From positions 1 through 64,000 of the forward strand of contig JBGTHP010000026.1 of NCBI GenBank assembly GCA_041746105.1: a DNA stretch of 64,000 nt, read 5' to 3'. The position numbers and the translations under genes are program-made. Below are positions 43,301 through 51,208 of the stretch, piece after piece (position 1 is the first letter of the stretch; every line of letters begins with the position of its first letter). This DNA comes from JBFHRE01 sp041746105 (GTDB lineage: Bacteria; Actinomycetota; Acidimicrobiia; Spongiisociales; ZC4RG35). Under the pieces are notes generated by a model. The model was not told the DNA's origin. It did not search any database and saw only the letters and a list, made by a program, of their open reading frames with translations.

Positions 43301-43327
43301 GTCAACCCGGCCTTGTACCAAACGTGA

Positions 43328-43360
43328 GGAGCCCCGGTGGGTGGACCGGGGCTCCTTTTT
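43328..43360 (+). terminator. Strong hairpin with T-run on the plus strand
   Basis: GGAGCCCCGGT and ACCGGGGCTCC pair perfectly (11 bp) around a 6-base loop, followed by TTTTT on the plus strand. All nearby genes are on the minus strand, so the T-run orientation would stop antisense or read-through plus-strand transcription. The hairpin may still stop the minus-strand transcript of the small gene. Confidence 0.6.
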
Positions 43361-43423
43361 CCTGTGACGGTACGACGTTGGGGGAGGGGGAGAGAACCAA
43401 ACGTCGGAACGTCCGAGGAAGTC

Positions 43424-43618
43424 TCAGGCGCCGCCTGGGAGTATGCGTCCCCTGACTCGGGGATACTTCACCGGCGCGTGGGTGTAACAAAACTCTCGGC
43501 GGTTGTATCGACTCAACTTGGTCGAACAATCCCCGTCGGCGCAGACCCTTCCGTCTCCAAAATCTTTGGAGGGACGGGTCACTCCCTTGATTGCTTGCGC
43601 TTTCATCGTATCTGACAT
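43424..43618 (-). CDS. 64-aa zinc-finger-like protein
   Basis: An AGGAGG site lies 7 bp before the ATG at 43618, which decides the start against the longer frame. The protein has a C-x4-C, then C-x2-H pattern (C26, C31, C44, H47) that could bind zinc, a LSRYNR patch and a conserved-looking HAPVKYPRVRG tail. Similar small proteins occur in actinomycetes, function unknown. It is monocistronic and preceded by two hairpins. Confidence 0.65.
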   Translation of the reverse strand: MSDTMKAQAIKGVTRPSKDFGDGRVCADGDCSTKLSRYNRREFCYTHAPVKYPRVRGRILPGGA

Positions 43619-43653
43619 ACCTGGCCTCCTATCTCTGAAAGCCTCTCTACCTA

Positions 43654-43695
43654 TTGAACGATTATTTCGTTCAACTTGTTCCCGTATTCGGAACA
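43654..43695. promoter_or_regulatory. Two adjacent hairpins upstream of the 64-aa gene
   Basis: TTGAACGA/TCGTTCAA (8-bp arms, loop TTATT, 43654-43674) and TGTTCC/GGAACA (6-bp arms, 43677-43695) sit between the M3 peptidase gene and the small gene. The AT-rich 8-bp dyad is 36 bp upstream of the ATG and could be an operator or promoter element. Confidence 0.45.
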
Positions 43696-43744
43696 GATCC
43701 GCTCCCTGGATTGCCAATTACCGGAATTGTGGGTGAGAGGACAT

Positions 43745-43762
43745 AAAGCCGGCGTAACCGGC
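43745..43762 (-). terminator. Weak terminator after the M3 peptidase gene
   Basis: On the minus strand GCCGG-TTACG-CCGGC is followed by TTTAT, 34 bp past the M3 peptidase stop. The stem is short, so efficiency is uncertain. Confidence 0.4.
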
Positions 43763-43795
43763 CGTGCACCACCCTCAGCTATTGGCCGCCACCTG

Positions 43796-45757
43796 TCAGT
43801 CGGTTCTGATCCCGAGGTTTGCCAGGAAGGCGGCGTTGTTCGGTTCGCGTCCGAGAAACCGGCGAAGCAAGTCCATACCGTCGATGGAGCCGCCGAGTTC
43901 GAGGATGGTGGTTCGGTAGTCGCGACCGACTTTGCGGCTTAGATAACCCTCTTCTTCGAACCTCCCAAACATGTCGTCGCCATATACCTCCGACCAGAGG
44001 TATCCGTAGTAACCAGCGTCATACCCACCGAGGAGGTGTCCGAAACTCGCGGGGAAGTACGTTCCTTCCTCCATCGGGAACAAACCAACGGCATTGGATC
44101 GAGTGAGGATCTCGTCGCTGGTCAGCCCTATTCCAGAAGGTCCGTGCAACATCATGTCCAATTTTCCGAAGATGGCCTGACGGAGCTTGGCGATCGAGAC
44201 ATTCAGTTGGCGGGCGGCCGCCAACTGATCGACCAGTTCGGACGGAATCGGGGACCCGTTTTCATGATGTTTGGCGAACCGGCTCAAAACGTCGGGTTTC
44301 CAAACCCAATGCTGCATGATCTGCGACGGCGCCTCGACAAAGTCGCGTTCTGTGCTGGTGCCGGAGAAACGAACCAGTTCTGCTTTCGTCAGCGTCTGAT
44401 GGAGGATGTGGCCGAATTCGTGGAATAACGTTTCGACTTCGGTGTGCCTGAGCAGCGACGGACGATCCCCCATCGGTTTGGTGAAATTGGCCACGATGGC
44501 CGAAACCGGCTTTTGGTATGACCCATCCGCCAGTAGCCGGCCGGGGCGCAACGGAAACGCGGCTGCATGGCTGAACTTGCCCTCCCGGGGGAACAAGTCC
44601 ATGTAGAAAAAAGCGAGCGGCTCGTTTCCGTCCTCGTCGAAGATGGCGTGCACTGTCACATCGGGGTGCCACGCGGACTCTGCGATCTTTTGATATCTGA
44701 GGCCGAAAACCTCGGAGGTGATGTTGAGCATTCCTTTCACAACAGACTCGAGCGGGAAATAGTTCGCGACCTCGTTCTGGTCGACCCCGTATTCGGACAT
44801 CCGGAGTTGGTTGTCGTAATAACGCCAGTCGTAGGACCGAACGACGGGGTCGTCGGTTCCGTCCGCGGCCAGCATCTTGGCCATCCTGGCGATGTCTCGA
44901 TGCCCCTCTTCGGTCAGGGGTGGAAGAAGATCCTCATAAAAACGCTCCACGGCTTCCGGGTTTTTCGCCATCTGTTCGTCGAGTTTGTGGTGAGCCCACG
45001 ACGGCCGACCGAACAGCGACGCTATCTCGCGCCGAATCGCGACGGCTTCGTCGAGCACTTCGCGGTTGGTTTCCATGGCTCGGGTGTTGAAGGCGAACGA
45101 AACGCGCCGGCGAAGGTCGCGGTCGGCGGCACCGTCGAGAATCGGAATCACATGGGGGTATGCCGTCGTGATTCTGTAGCGCCCATCACCGACGGCTTCA
45201 AGCGATTGAATGAACTCCGGCGGAAGGCCGGCCAGATCATCGTCTCCGGCTTCGACCGTCCGAGCATCCTCCGCGATGTTTCGTTCGAAAGCCACTGAGA
45301 GCTCCACCAGGCGATGGGCGAGTTCCTTCAGTCGACCGCGTTTCTCCTGATCGAGTCCATGCCCTGCCTTTCGAAAGTCACGCATTGTGAACTCGAGCAG
45401 ACGCGCCCGCTCGCCGGCGAGCGCCCCCGCCACCGGGGAGTCGGCCAGTTGCTTCACGGCCGAGTAGACATCGTCTCGAAAACTGAGCTCGACGCCCCAT
45501 TTCGAGAGACGTTCCTCTGCTTCCTTGGCTGCATCCCTGACCGCCGCCTCGGGATGCACGTAACCCATGAAACCCGTCCGGGTGAAACCCTCGGCGATGT
45601 ATGCCGCCACATCCTCGAGCGGCGCAAGCCTTCCGGAGTAGCTGAGTTCTGTGTCGTCGGAAACGACGGTGCTCACGATGGCATCTGCGCCTTCGATGAG
45701 TTCGTCGGTGTCCCTGGCGATCCCGGATGCCGTGATTTCGGAGAAGTCAAAGATCAT
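43796..45757 (-). CDS. M3-family metallopeptidase
   Basis: This 653-aa protein belongs to the M3 (oligopeptidase A/Dcp/thimet) family. The zinc motif HEFGH lies in VETLFHEFGHILHQT and the downstream Glu in RDFVEAPSQIMQHWVW. Tyr and Gly residues in the C-terminal lobe (GGYDAGYYGYLWSEVYGDDM) are also family-typical. It cleaves short peptides in the cytoplasm. Typical length is about 680. Divergent from the SelW-like gene with 73 bp between starts. Confidence 0.93.
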   Translation of the reverse strand: MIFDFSEITASGIARDTDELIEGADAIVSTVVSDDTELSYSGRLAPLEDVAAYIAEGFTRTGFMGYVHPEAAVRDAAKEAEERLSKWGVELSFRDDVYSAVKQLADSPVAGALAGERARLLEFTMRDFRKAGHGLDQEKRGRLKELAHRLVELSVAFERNIAEDARTVEAGDDDLAGLPPEFIQSLEAVGDGRYRITTAYPHVIPILDGAADRDLRRRVSFAFNTRAMETNREVLDEAVAIRREIASLFGRPSWAHHKLDEQMAKNPEAVERFYEDLLPPLTEEGHRDIARMAKMLAADGTDDPVVRSYDWRYYDNQLRMSEYGVDQNEVANYFPLESVVKGMLNITSEVFGLRYQKIAESAWHPDVTVHAIFDEDGNEPLAFFYMDLFPREGKFSHAAAFPLRPGRLLADGSYQKPVSAIVANFTKPMGDRPSLLRHTEVETLFHEFGHILHQTLTKAELVRFSGTSTERDFVEAPSQIMQHWVWKPDVLSRFAKHHENGSPIPSELVDQLAAARQLNVSIAKLRQAIFGKLDMMLHGPSGIGLTSDEILTRSNAVGLFPMEEGTYFPASFGHLLGGYDAGYYGYLWSEVYGDDMFGRFEEEGYLSRKVGRDYRTTILELGGSIDGMDLLRRFLGREPNNAAFLANLGIRTD

Positions 45758-45818
45758 GGCGGAACCCTACCTCGACGCACAATCTGGTCAGGATTGTTTG
45801 GAGGTGGTCGCCTCGTGG

Positions 45819-45830
45819 CACAATTTGGCC
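45819..45830 (+). promoter_or_regulatory. Putative leaderless promoter of the SelW-like gene
   Basis: CACAAT at 45819-45824 is six bases before the GTG at 45831, the spacing expected if the start codon is the first transcribed codon. A TTGTTT at 45794-45799 is a possible -35 with 19-bp spacing. No Shine-Dalgarno lies close to the GTG. Confidence 0.4.
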
Positions 45831-46067
45831 GTGCGAGAACTTGTAACGATCGAATTCTGCCGAACCTGAAACTACACCGGCCGTGCCGTGAGCATGGCGG
45901 AGACGATTTTTGAGGAGTTCGGCCAGAAATACGAGATCCTGTTGGTGCCAACCAAGGGGGGATTGTTCGAAGTGACGTTCCGGGGTGAGCTTGTCTATTC
46001 CAAGAAGGAGACGGGACGTCACGCCGAATATGAAACCGACGTGGCTCCGTCGCTACGACAAGGTTGA
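45831..46067 (+). CDS. SelW/Rdx-family selenoprotein with in-frame UGA
   Basis: Read through one TGA at 45867-45869, the frame from GTG 45831 to TGA 46065 gives 78 residues. The redox motif is C10-R-T-U13 right after strand VTIEF, where the Rdx/SelW/SelT family has CxxC or CxxU. After the UGA the family signature continues: GRAVSMAETIFEEFG, then LVPTKGGLFEV (family GGVFEV) and GELVYSKKETGR. Homology both sides of the UGA with no frameshift argues for selenocysteine. A bacterial SECIS-like hairpin follows. A redox role with thioredoxin-fold chemistry is expected. A conventional reading ends at the TGA and loses the protein. No sel genes are in the window. Confidence 0.85.
45880..45898 (+). promoter_or_regulatory. 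Bacterial SECIS-like hairpin
   Basis: GCCGTGC (45880-45886) pairs with GCATGGC (45892-45898), one pair being G-U, around loop CGTGA. The loop starts 17 nt after the UGA and has G as its second base, matching the bSECIS rules (loop 16-37 nt after UGA, G among the first two loop bases). Confidence 0.7.
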
Positions 46068-47570
46068 TCAGCGCCGCCGCCGTCCGTCCTTCCACACGGC
46101 CATGACGCGAGTGTCCTCGATTCGATGGGTCTGCGTCGGATCACGGTCGATCACCAGTAGATCCGCCCGGCCTCCTGCCGCCAACGGGGTGCGGGTATAG
46201 AGGTCGAGAGCCGCCAGCGGGTCGACAGCTTCGGAAGGGTTGATGACGTGAGCTCTCGCCGCGGCCATGCCCTCCCAAGGATTGGGGTTCTCGACCGGTG
46301 CGTCGGAGCCTCCGATCAGGGAGACCCCGGCGCGTGAGAGAGATTGCATCGGATAGGCGAAATGGGAACGAGGACCGAGGCGTGACTCGACCCATCCGGC
46401 GTCACTCGGAATGAAGGGGGGCTGGACAGACGCGACGATCCCAATCCGAGCCATGTCCTCGATCAAGCCGGGGTCGAGAACGGAAGCGTGCTCGATTCGC
46501 ATATTCGAAGGATCGCGGTCACTTGCCGCCAACTGATCGAACAGCGCGATGGTTGCGCGGTTGGCCAGATCGCCGATGGCGTGAATCGCAGCCTTTCCCC
46601 CGAGGTCCAATGCGGCCGTCGCCATCTCGAGATCGCGATCGTGATCGAGGACGAGCATTCCCAGATCGTCACCGTCCGAATAGCCATCAACCAGGGCGGC
46701 GGTGCGGCCGCCCAGGCTGCCGTCGGAAAACCCTTTCCACCCGCCAAAACGAAGTCGCCCGCCGACGTGACGTATCCGCTCAGAGGCCGTCCGTAGTTCC
46801 GACGCCGAGTGAGTGATCACGAAGACGTTGACATCGATGGGAAGATCGCCGGCGACAACCAGGAGGTCCTCCAACTCGTTGCCGGATCCGCACCACATCG
46901 GTGTTCCCGCCGAGACGATGCAATCCACCTCCAGGATCCCGATCCTGAGCAGACGATTGGCAGCCTCGACCAACTGCTCTGGTAGCGGCGAGCGTATCAA
47001 TGGATCGAGAGCGGAAGAGACAAGCGCAACTGCTCTTTCCCTGAGCACGCCGGTCGGCTCCCCACTCGAAGTGCGGTCGAGGCTTCCGCCGGCCGGGTCT
47101 GGAGTTTCTGGTCCAACTCCGGCCAGTTCCAGCGCCGCCGTATTTGCCACCGCAATGTGGCTGCAGTGTCGGTAGAGCAGGATAGGTCTGGCCTCGAGCA
47201 TTCGGTCTAGCTCGTGTCGAGTTGGCAGCCGACCCTCCGCAAGTTTGGTGTCGTCCAACCGGTTTCCGATCACCGGCGACCCGGCGATGAGAGTTCCTCC
47301 GTGACTTCTGACTTGTTCTCGGACCTCACCAAAAGTGGTTGCGCCGCCCAGGTCGAGTCCGCCCTTGGATGCCGCCCAACCGGCCAGGTGGATGTGGGAG
47401 TCCGTCAGGCCGGCCGTGATGATGCCATCAAAACTGAGCTCTTCGATTCCGCGGCGACGGAGGTCCTCTTTTGGGCCGATGGCGGCGATCAACCCGTCAT
47501 CGATCAAGACGGCGGTGCCAATGGCTCCTGCACCAGTCACGACGGCGCGAGCGGAAAGCAACCGTTTCAC
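46068..47570 (-). CDS. YtcJ-like amidohydrolase
   Basis: This 500-aa protein is an amidohydrolase-3/YtcJ type. The metal motif is GLTDSHIHLAGWAAS (H58, H60), with RLRFGGWKGFSDGSLGGRTA, DLGGKAAIHAIGD and SLIGGSDAPVENPNPW supplying later ligands. It hydrolyses an amide-type bond in a cytoplasmic substrate not readable here. Its stop meets the SelW-like stop convergently, and it overlaps the phosphatase gene by ATGA. Confidence 0.87.
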   Translation of the reverse strand: MKRLLSARAVVTGAGAIGTAVLIDDGLIAAIGPKEDLRRRGIEELSFDGIITAGLTDSHIHLAGWAASKGGLDLGGATTFGEVREQVRSHGGTLIAGSPVIGNRLDDTKLAEGRLPTRHELDRMLEARPILLYRHCSHIAVANTAALELAGVGPETPDPAGGSLDRTSSGEPTGVLRERAVALVSSALDPLIRSPLPEQLVEAANRLLRIGILEVDCIVSAGTPMWCGSGNELEDLLVVAGDLPIDVNVFVITHSASELRTASERIRHVGGRLRFGGWKGFSDGSLGGRTAALVDGYSDGDDLGMLVLDHDRDLEMATAALDLGGKAAIHAIGDLANRATIALFDQLAASDRDPSNMRIEHASVLDPGLIEDMARIGIVASVQPPFIPSDAGWVESRLGPRSHFAYPMQSLSRAGVSLIGGSDAPVENPNPWEGMAAARAHVINPSEAVDPLAALDLYTRTPLAAGGRADLLVIDRDPTQTHRIEDTRVMAVWKDGRRRR

Positions 47571-48358
47571 AACAGGTGCCCCGGGATATGAGGTTTGACA
47601 GTCTCCAGCAGGTCGGCCTGAATCGTCGGATTACCTGCGATGGTTGTCGGTGCGTCGAGATCTCGACTCCGTCCATTGATGTCGGTGACGCGACCGCCGG
47701 CCTCTTCGACGATGAGATACCCGGCCGCTCCATCCCATGGTTTGAGTTGGTATTCCCAATAGCCGTCAACCCGACCGGCCGCCGTCCAGCACAGGTCGAG
47801 TGCGGCCGACCCAACGCGTCTGACGCCCTGGTAGCGGCTCAATACTGCCTCGACCGGCTTCAGGTACGCCGCGGCATTGTTCTGACGGTCGTAGGGGAAT
47901 CCCGTAGTGATGAGGGCTCGTTTTGGCTCGGTCACGGCACTGACGCCGATGGGCTCTCCGTTGAGAAACGACCCGGCGCCGGCGATCGCCGAGAACACCT
48001 CGTTTCTGGCGACGTCGATGACCACTCCCGCAATGGGAGCGCTGTCGCCCCACAAAGCCACCGAGACCGCTACATGGGGAAAACCATGGAGAAAGTTGAC
48101 CGTGCCATCTATCGGGTCGCATATCCAAACGCGGCCGTTACGCCACGACGAACCGCCGGATTCCTCCGCCAGGATCGCGTCGGAGGGGCGAGCCCTTTCG
48201 ATCACCTCGATCACTGCACGTTCCGCCGCGTGGTCGGTTGCGGTCACCGGATCCACCTCACCCTTGTACGTGACCTCGGGTCGACTGCCAAATGCGTTTC
48301 TAACGATCGTCGCCGCGCTCGCGGCGGCCTGCAGTGCAACTTCGAGGTCGGAAAGCAT
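47567..48358 (-). CDS. Inositol monophosphatase family protein
   Basis: This 263-aa protein has the IMPase pattern: DPVTATDHAAERAVIE, AEESGG, the metal motif WICDPIDGTVNFLHGFP and the C-terminal WDGAAGYLIVEEAGG. It should dephosphorylate inositol-1-phosphate or a related sugar phosphate with Mg2+. ATGA overlap with the amidohydrolase gene downstream. Divergent from lnt. Confidence 0.93.
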   Translation of the reverse strand: MLSDLEVALQAAASAATIVRNAFGSRPEVTYKGEVDPVTATDHAAERAVIEVIERARPSDAILAEESGGSSWRNGRVWICDPIDGTVNFLHGFPHVAVSVALWGDSAPIAGVVIDVARNEVFSAIAGAGSFLNGEPIGVSAVTEPKRALITTGFPYDRQNNAAAYLKPVEAVLSRYQGVRRVGSAALDLCWTAAGRVDGYWEYQLKPWDGAAGYLIVEEAGGRVTDINGRSRDLDAPTTIAGNPTIQADLLETVKPHIPGHLL

Positions 48359-48414
48359 GGAGCCAGAACGCTACCGCCTGTGAGGACGGCCACCGTCCGA
48401 TAGCATCGGCCGCC

Positions 48415-49860
48415 GTGCGTCCCCTGTTGCTATCCGTCGTCTCCGGGCTCCTGCTCGCCTACTCCTTCCCACCGACTGCGTGGGGGGTTTGGGCGGCGAT
48501 CCCTGCGGTCGCTCTTTTCCTCCACGCATCTCGTCTCGGAGGTTGGGTGGCGGGCGCGGGTTTTGGCTTGGCGTTTTTCGGATCTTTGTTTCCGTGGCTC
48601 GGTGAACTCGGCCTTGAGGCTGTCCTGCCCCTCGTCGTTCTGCAGACGCTGTTCCCCATCGCCTTCGCCGCCTGGTCAAAGAAGGCTGTCTCGTGGGGAC
48701 ACTGGCCGTGGTGGGTGGCCGTTGTCACCGGATGGGGTGTGATGGAGATGGCAAGAGAGAGGATCCCGCTCGGCGGATTCCCGTGGGGCATGCTTGGTTT
48801 CAGCCTTGCCGGTCATCCCGCCGGACGAAACGCGTCTCAATGGATAGGCGCATCTGGGTGGTCTTCTGTGCTTGTGATGATTGCCGCCGGGCTGGTTCTG
48901 ATCGAGCTATCACGGAGTTTGTGGAAGCCGCTCGGTGTCGGCGCCGCGCTGGGCGGGGTACTGGTTGTGGCCGGACTTGTGGCCATGCACAGCCGATCTG
49001 TGGATGAGGTACCAGTGGCTTTGGTACAAGGGAATGAGCCCTGTCTGGGGTATCACTGTCCGGGGGAACGCCGCCAGATCTATCAAGCTCATCTTGCTCT
49101 GACTCGCATGATCGAGGCCGGCTCGGTCAGGCTGGTTGTCTGGCCGGAAGGATCCACCGGTTTTGACGCCGATCCCGTTCTAGACGAGGTGGTTGGCGCG
49201 GAGATCGGCGCGGAGGCGCGTCGCATTGGTGCATGGTTGATCGCAGGCGGTGATCGACCGGTGTCGGAGACGAGTTGGATCAACGCGAATGTCGTGTTCT
49301 CCGACCAGGGCGAAATCGTCGGCGAATACAACAAGCGCCACCCTGTCCCATTTGGCGAGTACATCCCGGCGCGGCCGCTGTTCGACTGGATACCGGCACT
49401 CGCCGCCGTGCCCCGCGACATGATCAGAGGTGACGAAGCCAAGGTCTTCGACATGGGCTTCGCCAAGGTAGGAAGCGTGATCAGTTTTGAGGGATCGTTT
49501 TCGCGCTATCTCCGAGAAACTGTGAATCAGGGGGCTCAAGTGCTGGTGACTGCGACGAGCCAGTCGAGTTATCCGGAATCGGTGGCTTCTGCCCAGTTCA
49601 TCGCGATCAGCCAGATGCGGGCGGCCGAATTGGGAACCGACATCGTCCACGTTGCAGTTACGGGTCAGTCGGCGTTGGTGGCAGCGGGTGGAGAGATCAC
49701 CGCCAAGACACCCCTGGCTGAGCCTGCCCTGGAATTGGCCGGAGTCCAACCCAGGGTCGGAGCCCGCACCCTCTACGCCCTCCTGGGCGACTGGACCCAA
49801 CCCGTCTCCCTCGCAACCCTCGCCTGGCTCTGGTGGCGGCGCCGCTCGATCGAGCCTTAG
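48415..49860 (+). CDS. lnt: Apolipoprotein N-acyltransferase-like protein, catalytic Cys replaced by Ser
   Basis: This 481-aa protein starts at a GTG at 48415, with about six N-terminal helices and then a nitrilase-like domain. The acid is E245 in VVWPEGSTGF and the lysine K307 in YNKRHPVPFGEYIP. The nucleophile position reads VISFEGSF (S357) instead of the family ICYE. Lnt N-acylates the lipid-modified Cys of lipoproteins; this window holds several lipoproteins. The Ser substitution makes normal activity doubtful. The last codons Glu-Pro-stop lie inside the 48-bp repeat. Confidence 0.85.
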   Translation: MRPLLLSVVSGLLLAYSFPPTAWGVWAAIPAVALFLHASRLGGWVAGAGFGLAFFGSLFPWLGELGLEAVLPLVVLQTLFPIAFAAWSKKAVSWGHWPWWVAVVTGWGVMEMARERIPLGGFPWGMLGFSLAGHPAGRNASQWIGASGWSSVLVMIAAGLVLIELSRSLWKPLGVGAALGGVLVVAGLVAMHSRSVDEVPVALVQGNEPCLGYHCPGERRQIYQAHLALTRMIEAGSVRLVVWPEGSTGFDADPVLDEVVGAEIGAEARRIGAWLIAGGDRPVSETSWINANVVFSDQGEIVGEYNKRHPVPFGEYIPARPLFDWIPALAAVPRDMIRGDEAKVFDMGFAKVGSVISFEGSFSRYLRETVNQGAQVLVTATSQSSYPESVASAQFIAISQMRAAELGTDIVHVAVTGQSALVAAGGEITAKTPLAEPALELAGVQPRVGARTLYALLGDWTQPVSLATLAWLWWRRRSIEP

Positions 49861-49899
49861 GCTCTGGACCCCGTATTCGGGGCGAATCGCCGAAAGTTC
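49852..49899 (+). repeat. 48-bp structured repeat, copy A
   Basis: Starts GAGCCTTAGGCTC (near-perfect palindrome holding the lnt stop TAG), then CCCCGTATTCGGGG and GGCGAATCGCC. Three hairpin-capable dyads follow in a row. It matches copy C with one base difference out of 48, in inverted orientation 2.3 kb away. Confidence 0.85.
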
Positions 49900-49975
49900 A
49901 CCGTCGGGAGCCACGCTCGGGTGCAGGAGACCGAATCGGCCACTGCCGATTACCGTCTGTCGCTTGTCACGTTCC

Positions 49976-51133
49976 ATGACCAAAGATCGTGCCCGTCGGA
50001 TAGCCCTCGGTGCCCAGGGGTTTGCCGATCCTCGCCCATCCGGCCGAGTCGATACTCGACATTTCCGTCGAGTTGTCGATCGGACCAAGTTGGTGCAACT
50101 CGACTCTGTCAACGTCTTGGCACGGGCCCATTACATGCCCTTCTATTCGAGGCTCGGTCCTTATCCACAGGAGACACTCGACCGGTGGTTGTGGCGGTCA
50201 GGCGAATTGTTCGAATATTGGGCGCACGAGGCATGCCTGATCCCAATCGAGGACCGTCCGCTGTTCGTTTGGGCGATGGAGCGCGGCTCGAAATGGAAAG
50301 CTTTGGACCGTCTCGCACGTGAAAAGCCGGACCTGATCGACCGGGTTTTTGAAACCGTCTCCCAGTCGGGTCCGATCAGGGTGGGAGAAATCGACGAAGA
50401 CGCGCGGACAGAGGCGTGGTGGGGGTGGACCGACACGAAGATAGCTTTGGAGTATCTCTTCCTCACGGGTCGATTGACCGTCTTCGACCGTCCGAACTTC
50501 ACTCGGCTGTACGAAATACCGGAGCGCGTCCATCCTGACGCACTGAATCACGCCGCAATTGATGAGCACGATGCAAGGAGAGCGATGCTCCTACGTGCGA
50601 TATCTGCGTTGGGAATCGGGACCGCATCCGATCTCCTCGACTATTACCGCCTGCGTGGACCAGCCACTCGCGCTCTCATTGGCGAAATGGTCGACGACGG
50701 AGAGTTGGTACCGGTTGACGTAGAAGGTTGGAAGGAACAAGCGTACGTCACGCCCGCTGTTGGAACCCCGAGGACGATTCCGGGAGCGGGGTTCCTGTCC
50801 CCTTTCGATCCCGTCGTGTGGAGCCGGCCGCGGGCCGAGCGGCTATTCGATTTCTTCTACCGAATCGAGATCTATGTCCCTGCGCCAAAACGTGTGCATG
50901 GGTACTACGTTCTCCCTTTCAGGTTGGGTGACAGGCTGGCGGGGCGGGCTGATCTCAAGGCAGACCGAAAGGACGGGCGACTGCTGGTGAAAGGGGCGTT
51001 TGCCGAGCCCTGGGCCGATCCGGTAGTTGTCGGCGGCGCGATGCGCCACGAGCTGGGAACACTCGCCGGATGGCTGGGACTTAACGACGTCGTGATCGAG
51101 CCCAACGGAGACCTTGCCCGCCACTTGGTCTGA
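49976..51133 (+). CDS. ycaQ: YcaQ/AlkX-like DNA glycosylase (HTH_42)
   Basis: This 385-aa protein belongs to the AlkZ/YcaQ superfamily. The catalytic motif is Q41-L-D43 in VQLDSVNVLARAHYMPFYSR, the QxD type of YcaQ/AlkX rather than QxQ of AlkZ. EYWAHEACLIP at about 81-91 and ATRALIGEMVDDGELVPV give the winged-helix parts. PGAGFLSPFDPVVWSR and GYYVLPFRLGDRLAGRADLK complete it. Such enzymes unhook interstrand crosslinks. The ATG at 49976 fits the homology. Confidence 0.88.
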   Translation: MTKDRARRIALGAQGFADPRPSGRVDTRHFRRVVDRTKLVQLDSVNVLARAHYMPFYSRLGPYPQETLDRWLWRSGELFEYWAHEACLIPIEDRPLFVWAMERGSKWKALDRLAREKPDLIDRVFETVSQSGPIRVGEIDEDARTEAWWGWTDTKIALEYLFLTGRLTVFDRPNFTRLYEIPERVHPDALNHAAIDEHDARRAMLLRAISALGIGTASDLLDYYRLRGPATRALIGEMVDDGELVPVDVEGWKEQAYVTPAVGTPRTIPGAGFLSPFDPVVWSRPRAERLFDFFYRIEIYVPAPKRVHGYYVLPFRLGDRLAGRADLKADRKDGRLLVKGAFAEPWADPVVVGGAMRHELGTLAGWLGLNDVVIEPNGDLARHLV

Positions 51134-51136
51134 ATC

Positions 51137-51184
51137 GAGCCTTAGGCTCCACGCCCCGAATACGGTGAATGTCGCCGGATGTTG
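51137..51184 (+). repeat. 48-bp structured repeat, copy B (diverged)
   Basis: It starts with the same ATCGAGCCTTAGGCTC as copy A (including 3 bases before) and then diverges. The CCCCGTATTCGG hairpin is CCCCGAATACGG here, i.e. the loop is reversed. It lies 4 bp after the YcaQ stop, so it is also at a gene 3' end. Confidence 0.7.
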
Positions 51185-51208
51185 GGTGAAGGCATCGGGA
51201 AGGCCGGG

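Noticed and set aside
45651..45869. 72-aa ORF that ends at the TGA at 45869
   Set aside because: Its upstream half is a shadow of the M3 peptidase gene; only its end (VTIEFCRT) is real and belongs to the selenoprotein frame.
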